Assembly (NCBI GenBank): GCA_028279985.1
Contig: JANQMR010000011.1
Span: 62,001-126,000, forward strand
Source: Woeseiaceae bacterium
GTDB taxonomy: Bacteria > Pseudomonadota > Gammaproteobacteria > Steroidobacterales > Woeseiaceae
Direction: 5' to 3'
Length of the DNA stretch: 64,000 nt
Part shown: positions 44,631-51,766 of the stretch, one piece after another
Numbering within the stretch: position 1 is the first letter of the stretch
How the letters are laid out: the number at the start of each line of letters is the position of its first letter
Notes under the pieces: generated by a model
What the model was told of the DNA's origin: nothing
Seen by the model: only the letters and a program-made list of their open reading frames with translations
Databases searched by the model: none
Made by a program: the position numbers and the translations under genes

Positions 44631-47344
44631 GTCTGCCCCGCCTACGCGGGGATGGTCCGCAAAAGGCATGGAAGACATGCCGCCCGGTGTCGTCTGCCCC
44701 GCCTACGCGGGGATGGTCCCGATGACCCGGAATCGCGCTTGTTCAATCCGGCGTCTGCCCCGCCTACGCGGGGATGGTCCGGTATCCTCATAGTTACCGG
44801 CCAGCCCCAGAATGTCTGCCCCGCCTACGCGGGGATGGTCCTCCATCTTCCGTTATCTTGGTATCCCTTGCATTGTCTGCCCCGCCTACGCGGGGATGGT
44901 CCCCGTTGGACGAGCGGCAGACCGAGGAAAAACCGGTCTGCCCCGCCTACGCGGGGATGGTCCCAGATTATCGCTAGATACCAGCTCTAAATCACTGTCT
45001 GCCCCGCCTACGCGGGGATGGTCCGCGTTAGGTAATGACATTATTGAGGCTTTGGGGGTCTGCCCCGCCTACGCGGGGATGGTCCTCTGCCGCCAACAAC
45101 ATCGCCAAGGTCGTGCCCGTCTGCCCCGCCTACGCGGGGATGGTCCCCCTGACCTACCGAGCTTGCCAGCCACGAAAGCGTCTGCCCCGCCTACGCGGGG
45201 ATGGTCCTTGTTAATGATCAATGCAATAGAATGCTTAATTGTCTGCCCCGCCTACGCGGGGATGGTCCCCGTGAAGGACAACAAACTGTGCTTGCTGTAC
45301 TGTCTGCCCCGCCTACGCGGGGATGGTCCCGTCATATCGACCTCGTCCACGCCTGAGAGTTCGTCTGCCCCGCCTACGCGGGGATGGTCCCTACATGGCA
45401 GAACTTGCCGCAGAAAGGCTAACGTCTGCCCCGCCTACGCGGGGATGGTCCCCTCATTCGCTGAGGATACCGTATTGCCACGAGGTCTGCCCCGCCTACG
45501 CGGGGATGGTCCTTGGCTTACCACTCGCCACAATCGACGCATAAAGTCTGCCCCGCCTACGCGGGGATGGTCCCGTATACCCAGTGACAAGCCGCGCCTC
45601 GGGCAAGTCTGCCCCGCCTACGCGGGGATGGTCCCCTTGTGCGTACGAGGCACAGGCGATCCATCTCGTCTGCCCCGCCTACGCGGGGATGGTCCCGCAA
45701 ACCACGGTTCCGGCACTCGATCTAAAACGTCTGCCCCGCCTACGCGGGGATGGTCCCGAGACTTTCTGCTGAATGACAATTCGGACACCGTCTGCCCCGC
45801 CTACGCGGGGATGGTCCTGACCGTGCCGATGTCGAGGCCACGCTCAATGAGTCTGCCCCGCCTACGCGGGGATGGTCCCTTATGAAGATGCCATGGTCGA
45901 GACCTTGACCCGTCTGCCCCGCCTACGCGGGGATGGTCCCTGGTAAACCGGCAGTCCGTGCATCCACGAATAGTCTGCCCCGCCTACGCGGGGATGGTCC
46001 CAACGACGGGTTGTCCTCGATCTGCCCAGGAATGTCTGCCCCGCCTACGCGGGGATGGTCCCCTAAGTTCCCAGTTCCAAAAACCGGCGTCCCAGTCTGC
46101 CCCGCCTACGCGGGGATGGTCCTTGGTCCTCTCATTGCGCCCTAGTGACCTCGAAGTCTGCCCCGCCTACGCGGGGATGGTCCCCCCACTCGCTGCCCAC
46201 CTGATAAATCCGCTCAAGTCTGCCCCGCCTACGCGGGGATGGTCCGGCGAAATGCAGCTTTGGTTACATGACAGGGCAGTCTGCCCCGCCTACGCGGGGA
46301 TGGTCCCTAACCGGACATTCCATTTTAGGTAGTAAATTCGTCTGCCCCGCCTACGCGGGGATGGTCCCCCTTCAGTACCAACGGCGTATAGTCCCCACCC
46401 GTCTGCCCCGCCTACGCGGGGATGGTCCCAGATCGAGGCCGGTCGGGAAAAGCTTTGGTGCGTCTGCCCCGCCTACGCGGGGATGGTCCCGTGACACCTG
46501 AGAATTTCGTTCGATCGAATCAGTCTGCCCCGCCTACGCGGGGATGGTCCCAAGACATCGTACAACGTGAGGCGCGGGAAGATGTCTGCCCCGCCTACGC
46601 GGGGATGGTCCGCAATGACTAGCACCGAAGACTACATCAGAGAGGTCTGCCCCGCCTACGCGGGGATGGTCCTTAGTAGGACAAGTTCAACGCCCCGGAC
46701 AAAAGGTCTGCCCCGCCTACGCGGGGATGGTCCCCAGTCACGGGCCAAACAACCTCGCTTAGTTGTGTCTGCCCCGCCTACGCGGGGATGGTCCCTCAGC
46801 AAGCGGATGAGTCCGCGGGCGCGCGACGTCTGCCCCGCCTACGCGGGGATGGTCCCGTTTGTGTTGGCGGCCAGATACTCGGTAATTAGTCTGCCCCGCC
46901 TACGCGGGGATGGTCCCGGAAACGCGCTATGTAGCCCTTGCGTCGTGGGGTCTGCCCCGCCTACGCGGGGATGGTCCCGGAGGATTCAGCCAAACGCTGC
47001 CCTCCCAAACGTCTGCCCCGCCTACGCGGGGATGGTCCCCGAAACTGTGAGCGACGACAATGTCGCCGTGCGTCTGCCCCGCCTACGCGGGGATGGTCCG
47101 TAACAGTACACTCTTTCAAAGTGGCGTTGGGGGTCTGCCCCGCCTACGCGGGGATGGTCCTGCGTGGGGCATGTATCTCTGCCGCCGGCACTAGTCTGCC
47201 CCGCCTACGCGGGGATGGTCCGTGAACTGTCGATCAGTACCGGTATTGTGGCGAGTCTGCCCCGCCTACGCGGGGATGGTCCTTGTGTACGGTGGGAGGG
47301 TAGGCCACCCTACACTGTCTGCCCCGCCTACGCGGGGATTACCC
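44631..47344 (+). CRISPR. Type I-E CRISPR array, 45 repeats, 44 spacers
   Basis: The 28-base repeat GTCTGCCCCGCCTACGCGGG + GATGGTCC occurs 44 times without a change; the 45th (47317-47344) ends GATTACCC. The CCCCGC-CTAC-GCGGGG core is the Cas6e hairpin. Spacers are 33 bases except numbers 26 and 44 (34). The base after the repeat is C in 28, T in 9, G in 7 and A in none of the 44 cases, so it is probably PAM-derived. The leader is on the left. Apparent ORFs through the array are repeat artefacts. Confidence 0.98.
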
Positions 47345-47412
47345 AAACGAAGATCCAGGCCGACCAATTGGTCAAGGTCGGCATTGCAGAATGCCTGCCG
47401 CCCTGAGCTACT

Positions 47413-47787
47413 TCAAGCCGCCTGGACGTGCATATCGACATGAATATCCGCGTATGGGCACACTAATTTTCGGTCATCCGTTTTCTCGATCAACCCGAGT
47501 TCAATTAATGCCTGTGCATCATCGTGTACCCGACGAACGCCACGTCCAGCCCGACGCGCAAGTTCACGCACACCAACCGGCCCGATGGTCTGTAGCAGCC
47601 GCACCAACTCCCATCTTTTCTCCGTCAACCGGCTGAACAGGACTGACGGCGTCTCAAAGTTCAGAACTTCGCCCTGATAGCGACCCGTCTTGATTCCCTT
47701 CGCCGCTGCCTTGCCGGCGGCTTTCAACCCCGCCCGCCAATCGGCTGACAGTGTGATTGTCAGCTTTCGTTTTTTGGCTCGTGTCAT
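47413..47787 (-). CDS. Winged-HTH antitoxin (TumA-like)
   Basis: 124 residues with a basic N-terminus and a winged helix (WELVRLLQTIGPVGVRELARRAGRGVRRVHDDAQALIELGLIEK, about 58-103). The ATG overlaps the toxin stop (ATGA). HTH proteins of this type accompany TumE toxins and repress the operon. Located 70 bases beyond the trailer end of the CRISPR array. Confidence 0.75.
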   Translation of the reverse strand: MTRAKKRKLTITLSADWRAGLKAAGKAAAKGIKTGRYQGEVLNFETPSVLFSRLTEKRWELVRLLQTIGPVGVRELARRAGRGVRRVHDDAQALIELGLIEKTDDRKLVCPYADIHVDMHVQAA

Positions 47788-48068
47788 GTCGTCCTCCGCT
47801 TGGCCACTTCGACCATGAAATCGTCAACCAGTTTCTCTATCGACACGAATTGATAGGCGACTTCCCGACCGTCCAAATGGCAGTGGTCGCCCTTCGTTCG
47901 CTCATTATCGAAACCTACCACCCGAACGCCGTCAACGATGTAAACCAGCCGGTATTTGAAATCGTGTTGCGATGGCTCGACCGGTTCCGGAACTCTCCAG
48001 ATCACCATCTCGATCAGGTCACCCTCGGGCGTCACGTCCTTGTAGCGATAGATTAGCTCGGCTTTCAT
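47784..48068 (-). CDS. tumE: TumE-family toxin (DUF6516)
   Basis: 94 residues from ATG 48066-48068 (MKAELIYRYKDVTPEGDLIEMVIWRVPEP); an ATG four codons earlier (48080) is also possible. YRLVYIVDGVRVVGFDNERTKGDHCHLDGREVAYQF is the TumE/DUF6516 core, with the DNE--KGDH-H residues conserved. Toxin-first order with the HTH antitoxin downstream is usual for tumE-tumA. Sits between the array and the tRNA-like gene, within the CRISPR-Cas locus. Confidence 0.8.
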   Translation of the reverse strand: MKAELIYRYKDVTPEGDLIEMVIWRVPEPVEPSQHDFKYRLVYIVDGVRVVGFDNERTKGDHCHLDGREVAYQFVSIEKLVDDFMVEVAKRRTT

Positions 48069-48071
48069 GTT

Positions 48072-48115
48072 GTCAACCATGACAACACTTTATGTTGTTG
48101 TCAATCATAACAACA
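48072..48115 (-). promoter_or_regulatory. Repeat-rich operator before tumE
   Basis: On the minus strand TTGTTATGATTGACAAC, AACATAAAGTGTTGTCATGG and TTGACAACATG repeat and invert the unit GTTGTCA/TGACAAC across the start region. Such arrays are usual binding sites for TA autorepression. Confidence 0.5.
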
Positions 48116-48130
48116 GGGTGAAACCGCAAG

Positions 48131-48212
48131 ATCTAGGGGAACGCGCGGGAATGGTGCCGGCGCCTCGGATGTGATCAAGGCATCTGACCCGCGTGTGCGA
48201 GGATAGCTGTCC
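48131..48212 (+). repeat. Two decayed CRISPR repeats beside the tRNA-like gene
   Basis: 48182-48212 reads ATCTGACCCGCGTGTGCGAG + GATAGCTGTCC, close to the array repeat over its first 25 positions with about 18 identities. 48131-48158 reads GATCTAG-like leader end plus ACGCGCGGGAATGGTGCC, like the repeat's second half with two insertions. They suggest that this area was once array or leader. The second call is weaker than the first. Confidence 0.4.
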
Positions 48213-48233
48213 GTGATAGAAAGGCTTGATGAA

Positions 48234-48249
48234 GCTATGTAACAATAGC
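48234..48249 (-). terminator. Weak hairpin 3' of the tRNA-like gene
   Basis: Minus strand GCTAT-TGTTAC-ATAGC directly follows the tRNA 3' end, then TTCATC. Could end the transcript or aid 3' processing; the T run is poor. Confidence 0.3.
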
Positions 48250-48251
48250 GG

Positions 48252-48335
48252 TGCCCGAGGTGGGATTCGAACCCACAAGCCGCCTAGGGCTACAGTTTTA
48301 AAGACCGCTGTGTCTACCAATTCCACCACTCGGGC
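48252..48335 (-). tRNA. Leu-type class II tRNA with UUA anticodon (ochre-reading)
   Basis: 84 bases. Acceptor GCCCGAG/CTCGGGC with A73, D-arm TGGTGGAATTGGTAGACAC as in tRNA-Leu, long variable arm AGCC-CTAGGC-GGCT, T-arm GTGGG-TTCGAAT-CCCAC. The anticodon arm can only pair as GCGGT-CTTTAAA-ACTGT (two G-U pairs), which places UUA at 34-36 with U33 and A37; UUA reads the stop codon UAA. Shifting the loop to give UAA (Leu) destroys the stem. No CCA is encoded (ACCG follows). Bacterial LeuRS relies on A73 and the tRNA body, not the anticodon, so leucylation is possible. Could be a suppressor, a toxin RNA, or a decayed tRNA-Leu(UAA). Confidence 0.75.
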
Positions 48336-48338
48336 ACC

Positions 48339-48372
48339 AAGGCCTACGGCGTTTCGCCGCAGGCCTTTTTTT
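48339..48372 (+). terminator. Strong plus-strand intrinsic terminator / 5' hairpin of the tRNA transcript
   Basis: AAGGCCTACGGCG-TTT-CGCCGCAGGCCTT (13-bp stem, one G-U in the minus copy) followed by T7 on plus. On plus it would stop read-through from the array toward cse1. On minus the same hairpin forms the very 5' end of the tRNA-like transcript predicted from 48366. Confidence 0.8.
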
Positions 48373-48401
48373 ATACTAGACTCAGGAGTTTTAGGTTGCA
48401 A
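48373..48401 (-). promoter_or_regulatory. Predicted promoter of the tRNA-like gene
   Basis: Minus strand: -35 TTGCAA (48401-48396), 17 bases, -10 TAGTAT (48378-48373), giving a start near 48366, some 30 bases before the tRNA body. The -35 is palindromic and shared with the plus-strand promoter. Confidence 0.45.
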
Positions 48402-48424
48402 CGCGACCTTCATAATTTTATCAT
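48396..48424 (+). promoter_or_regulatory. Predicted promoter of the pseudo-crRNA and cse1 operon
   Basis: Plus strand: -35 TTGCAA (48396-48401), 17 bases, -10 TATCAT (48419-48424; five of six consensus bases), start near 48431, i.e. in the first degenerate repeat. Confidence 0.5.
48399..48415 (-). promoter_or_regulatory. Pseudo-spacer target site over the divergent promoters
   Basis: Minus strand TTATGAAGGTCGCGTTG matches pseudo-spacer positions 1-17 (TTATGATGGGCGCGTTG) at 15 of 17, with no similarity beyond. If the first base is PAM-derived, as in the array, mismatches fall at spacer positions 6 and 9; position 6 is unpaired in type I-E recognition. The flank is AAT (or AAA). The site abuts and overlaps the shared -35. 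Confidence 0.6.
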
Positions 48425-48425
48425 T

Positions 48426-48514
48426 ATCCACTCCCTGCCTTCGGGGATGGTCCTTATGATGGGCGCGTTGTGCTTTTAGGATAGTGAACTACCCCGCCGG
48501 CGCGGGGAATTGGA
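48426..48514 (+). ncRNA. CRISPR-RNA-like unit: degenerate repeat, 33-nt pseudo-spacer, degenerate repeat (CreA/CreR-like)
   Basis: First repeat 48426-48453 matches the array repeat at 17 of 28 positions, with the 3' GGGGATGGTCC handle exact. Pseudo-spacer 48454-48486 is 33 bases, the array's standard length. Second repeat 48487-48514 matches at 17 of 28 and keeps a perfect CCCCGC-CGGC-GCGGGG hairpin for Cas6e. The 28-33-28 geometry directly before the Cascade operon is that of CreA/CreR guide RNAs. The second repeat overlaps the cse1 start codon and supplies its GGGG ribosome site, so processing there could also affect cse1 translation. Confidence 0.7.
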
Positions 48515-50084
48515 TTTGAACCTACTAACCGATTCGTTGATCACCGTTGCCGACAGCGGCGGCAATTCAAGCAGCTTCAGCCTGCCCGACATCTATGAGC
48601 TGGCGGCAACGGACACAATATCCGACTTCCCACGAATACGCCCACATCAGATTCCGGCGTTCCATGCGTTCCTAGTTCAGCTCGGCTCCCTCGCCTGTGA
48701 AGCGGCCGTGCTATCGTCTCCGCCCGAGAGCGCAAGCGAATGGCAGCGCATATTACGTTCGCTGACGGCCTCCTGGCTCGATGATGAACCCTGGCAGCTC
48801 GTCGTGGCCGACCGGACACAGCCTGCCTTTCTTCAACCCGCTCAGCCCGAAGGCGCGCCCTCGCTAAAGACGGTTGTCGAACAGCCGGATAAGCTCGACT
48901 TGCTGGTCACGAGCAAGAACCATGATCTGAAGCAGCGGCGCATGGGCAGCGGCAGCGCCGAAGACTGGTTTTTCGCCCTGTTGTCGATCCAGACCCAGGA
49001 GGGATTTCTCGGGCAGGGCAACTATGGCATTGCACGGATGAACGGAGGCTTCGCCAACCGCAGCTTTCTGACGATAGCGCGGGAACAGGCGGGATTTGGC
49101 GGACGCGTGTTTCGCGATATCCAGGCCTTGCTGTCAAATCTGGAAGCCTACTATAAGACGACGATAGTCAGGAGCGGCCACACGCTTCTTTGGCTCGAGC
49201 CTTGGGACGGATCGCAGTCGCTCGCCGTTCAGGAATGCCACCCATTGTTCATCGAGGTGTGCAGACGAATCCGTCTGATCGAGCATGACGGTGTCATCAG
49301 CGCGGCACTGGGTAACAGCAAGGTTTCGCGAGTGGACGCGAAAGCATTTAACGGAGACGTTGGCGACCCCTGGCTTCCGCTCGACATAAAGAGCAGCGAA
49401 TCAAAAGCAATGACGCTGGCTTCGGATGGCTTCTCTTACCGACGCATGGCTCAGCTCCTATCCGGCTTCGGTGGCAGGTACGAGCTACCGTTTCTCGCAA
49501 AGCCTATGAAAGAAGAAAAAAACGAACCGATGGCCTACGAGGCTTACGGTCTCGTTCGCGGCCAGGGTAAAACCGAGGGCTTCCATCGCCGGCGGGTTCT
49601 CGTCCCCCCTAGAGCCTTGCGACTATTTTACGACCAAAACGGGAGCGAGGAGCTTGCCGAGCGCTGCGGAGTTTTCCTGAACCTCTCCGCCCATGCCTCG
49701 GGGAAAGCGCTTCGACCGGCGCTGATCCAGCTATACCAGGGTAAGGCCGATATCGATTGGAACAAACCGTCCAACGAAACGCTTTGTCGGCCCTGGTTGA
49801 AGCGCTTGGATGGGAAGATTGACAAGAAGTTCTTTTCCGTACTCTTCCGTACCCTGGACAAGAGCAAGAACGAAGCCCAACGAGAGTTCAGCCAAGTCTT
49901 AAAAAAGCTTGTGCAATCGACATTCGATGAAGCAGCGGAAGCGGCACCGCATCAGGAAGACGGCCGAGATATCGCGCGCGCCCGCGCAGAGCTCCTACTC
50001 GCGCGCGCGCTCAGAAAACATCTACCGGCATTGCGGACACCGGCTGCAACCGCGAACGGAGAAGTGCATGAACGAAGAACCTGA
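48510..50084 (+). CDS. cse1: Cascade large subunit Cse1 (CasA/Cas8e)
   Basis: 524 residues from TTG 48510, which lies inside the degenerate repeat and follows GGGG at short spacing; no ATG exists before residue 150. LLVTSKNHDLKQRR is the L1-loop region that senses the PAM, and WFFALLSIQTQEGFLGQGNYGIARMNGG is the central conserved block. Recognises PAM and recruits Cas3. Overlaps cse2 by 17 bases. First gene of a tightly packed operon that runs to cas2. Confidence 0.93.
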   Translation: MDLNLLTDSLITVADSGGNSSSFSLPDIYELAATDTISDFPRIRPHQIPAFHAFLVQLGSLACEAAVLSSPPESASEWQRILRSLTASWLDDEPWQLVVADRTQPAFLQPAQPEGAPSLKTVVEQPDKLDLLVTSKNHDLKQRRMGSGSAEDWFFALLSIQTQEGFLGQGNYGIARMNGGFANRSFLTIAREQAGFGGRVFRDIQALLSNLEAYYKTTIVRSGHTLLWLEPWDGSQSLAVQECHPLFIEVCRRIRLIEHDGVISAALGNSKVSRVDAKAFNGDVGDPWLPLDIKSSESKAMTLASDGFSYRRMAQLLSGFGGRYELPFLAKPMKEEKNEPMAYEAYGLVRGQGKTEGFHRRRVLVPPRALRLFYDQNGSEELAERCGVFLNLSAHASGKALRPALIQLYQGKADIDWNKPSNETLCRPWLKRLDGKIDKKFFSVLFRTLDKSKNEAQREFSQVLKKLVQSTFDEAAEAAPHQEDGRDIARARAELLLARALRKHLPALRTPAATANGEVHERRT

Positions 50085-50604
50085 CAAGAAGCGCCCCGAC
50101 GTACTTTGGCGCCTCTCCAAGTGGTTGTTGGATGAGCGCAGGTCAACCGGCGACCTTGCGCGCCTGCGCCGCATGAATCCGAGAAATCCCGAGGCTGCCT
50201 TCGACGTGCTGCATCACGTGCTCGGCGAGCGGGCTCTCCATAGCTCGCTTGTCCGCTTGCAGCGCTGGGCCCTGATTGTGCACTGCCTGGCGCTTGCCGG
50301 AGGACGGCATCGCAAAGGCGCGGCCGGCTTCGGCCGGGTTCTGGTCGATGTTCACTATGGCGAGCTGCGCCTGCGGCAACTGCTGAGAGCCGACCTAGAG
50401 GTACTCCTCGATGTTCTGCCGCGGGTGGCCCGGCGTATTTCCGCCAAATCGCTCGAAGCGAACTGGTGGTCTATTACTAAACTGGTCCTAAACGTACCGC
50501 CCGACGATGGAAAAGCCGGACTGGATGAGGCGGATGACGCCCGTCGGGAAATAGCCAGAGACTTCGTCATTGCCAGCAGCGCCGAGCAGGCCGCAGCATC
50601 GTAA
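50068..50604 (+). CDS. cse2: Cascade small subunit Cse2 (CasB)
   Basis: 178 residues from ATG 50068 (MNEEPDKKRPDVLWRLSKWLL), overlapping the cse1 end. Helical protein with the family's basic patches (DLARLRRMNP, WALIVHCLAL, LRQLLRADLEVLLDVLPRVARRI). Two copies stabilise the displaced strand and crRNA in Cascade. Frame extension upstream to 49909 lies inside cse1 and is not real. Confidence 0.9.
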   Translation: MNEEPDKKRPDVLWRLSKWLLDERRSTGDLARLRRMNPRNPEAAFDVLHHVLGERALHSSLVRLQRWALIVHCLALAGGRHRKGAAGFGRVLVDVHYGELRLRQLLRADLEVLLDVLPRVARRISAKSLEANWWSITKLVLNVPPDDGKAGLDEADDARREIARDFVIASSAEQAAAS

Positions 50605-50626
50605 CCTCAGACTACAGGAGAAACCC

Positions 50627-51766
50627 ATGTCCCGCTTCCTTCAGATCCACTGGCTTGCCTCGTATCCAGCCGCGTTGCTCAACCGCGACGATGCCGGGCT
50701 TGCGAAGCGTATTCCGTTCGGCGGCGTGACCCGCGGCCGTATCTCGTCGCAGTGCCTCAAGCGTCACTGGCGGCTTGCCGGCGCCGATTCACTGGAAGCT
50801 GCGCAAGCCAATCCCTGGGCCCTGCAGAACATCGGAGTCAAAACTTCGATTCGCAGCAAGGAAGTCGTGGAGCAGCGTATCCGGCCTCGTTTGGAAGACC
50901 TCAAGACCGCCACCCCCGAGAAGCTCGACGCTTTGTGTACGACGTTGATCGAGACTGTTTACGGTACGAAGGCCGCAGATCCGAAAAAGCGTCAAGCGCT
51001 GCTGCTCGGAGAAGCGGAGATTGAATATCTTGCCAGCAAGGCCGCGGAGGCGATGCAGGCGGCCGACGACAAGGCCGCGGTCAATGCTCTGAAAACTTCG
51101 CTGAAAGACGAAAAAAAGAACATCAAGGCACTAGTCGGCGGCGGTGGTCTGCAGGCAGCGTTGTTCGGGCGAATGGTAACCTCCGACCCGGCAGCAAACA
51201 CGGATGCCGCCGTTCACGTCGCACATGCATTGACGGTCCACGCACTCGAGCGCGAGCTGGACTTCATGACCGTCGTGGACGACCTGAAGCGCCGCGAGGA
51301 CGGCGACGACAGTGGCGCTGCCGGTATCTTCGACATGGAACTCGCCAGCGGCCTTTATTACGGCTACGTGGTCGTCGACCTGCCGCTGCTGGTTGCAAAC
51401 CTGAGCGCGGACAGCAACATTGCCGGCAAGGTTCTCGAACACGTCGTGCACCTGATTGCCGAAGTCTCGCCCGGCGCCAAGAAAGGATCTACCGCCCCTT
51501 ACGCCTACGCCCAATGGATGATGGTCGAGCTCGGCGACCGGCAGCCGAGAACGCTGGCAAACGCGTTCTATGAACCACTGTCGGCGCGCGACGCCAGCGT
51601 GTCCGACGCAACCGAACGACTTGACTTTCATCTCAAAGCGCTTGACGAAGCCTACGGAGCACACGAAGACCGACGGCAGATGAGCGTGGAAGCAACACTG
51701 CCCAACGTTTCCCGGATAAACCTGAACGAGCTCGCGGACTGGGCGGCGGCAGGAGTCGCCAGTTGA
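50627..51766 (+). CDS. cas7e: Cascade backbone Cas7e (CasC/Cse4)
   Basis: 379 residues from ATG 50627 with AGGAG 6 bases before it. Starts MSRFLQIHWLASYPAALLNRDDAGLAKRIPFGGVTRGRISSQCLKRHWR, the invariant Cas7e N-terminus. Six copies wrap the crRNA spacer and kink every sixth base, the basis for reading the position-6 mismatch at the promoter target. Stop overlaps the cas5e TTG start. Confidence 0.95.
   Translation: MSRFLQIHWLASYPAALLNRDDAGLAKRIPFGGVTRGRISSQCLKRHWRLAGADSLEAAQANPWALQNIGVKTSIRSKEVVEQRIRPRLEDLKTATPEKLDALCTTLIETVYGTKAADPKKRQALLLGEAEIEYLASKAAEAMQAADDKAAVNALKTSLKDEKKNIKALVGGGGLQAALFGRMVTSDPAANTDAAVHVAHALTVHALERELDFMTVVDDLKRREDGDDSGAAGIFDMELASGLYYGYVVVDLPLLVANLSADSNIAGKVLEHVVHLIAEVSPGAKKGSTAPYAYAQWMMVELGDRQPRTLANAFYEPLSARDASVSDATERLDFHLKALDEAYGAHEDRRQMSVEATLPNVSRINLNELADWAAAGVAS

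Noticed and set aside
44652..47225. Open frames of 95-357 codons with repeated SAPPTRGWS/CPAYAGMV/LPRLRGDGP
   Set aside because: These are the three-frame translations of the CRISPR repeat; period 61 changes frame each unit. Not genes.
48105..48431. 108-codon minus frame running through the tRNA-like gene
   Set aside because: It reads the tRNA and hairpin as protein; no ribosome site and no family; kept only as the transcript context.
48454..48486. Pseudo-spacer simply as the last spacer of a second mini-array against phage
   Set aside because: Degenerate repeats on both sides, placement over the cse1 start and the local seed match make regulation likelier, though this is not proven.
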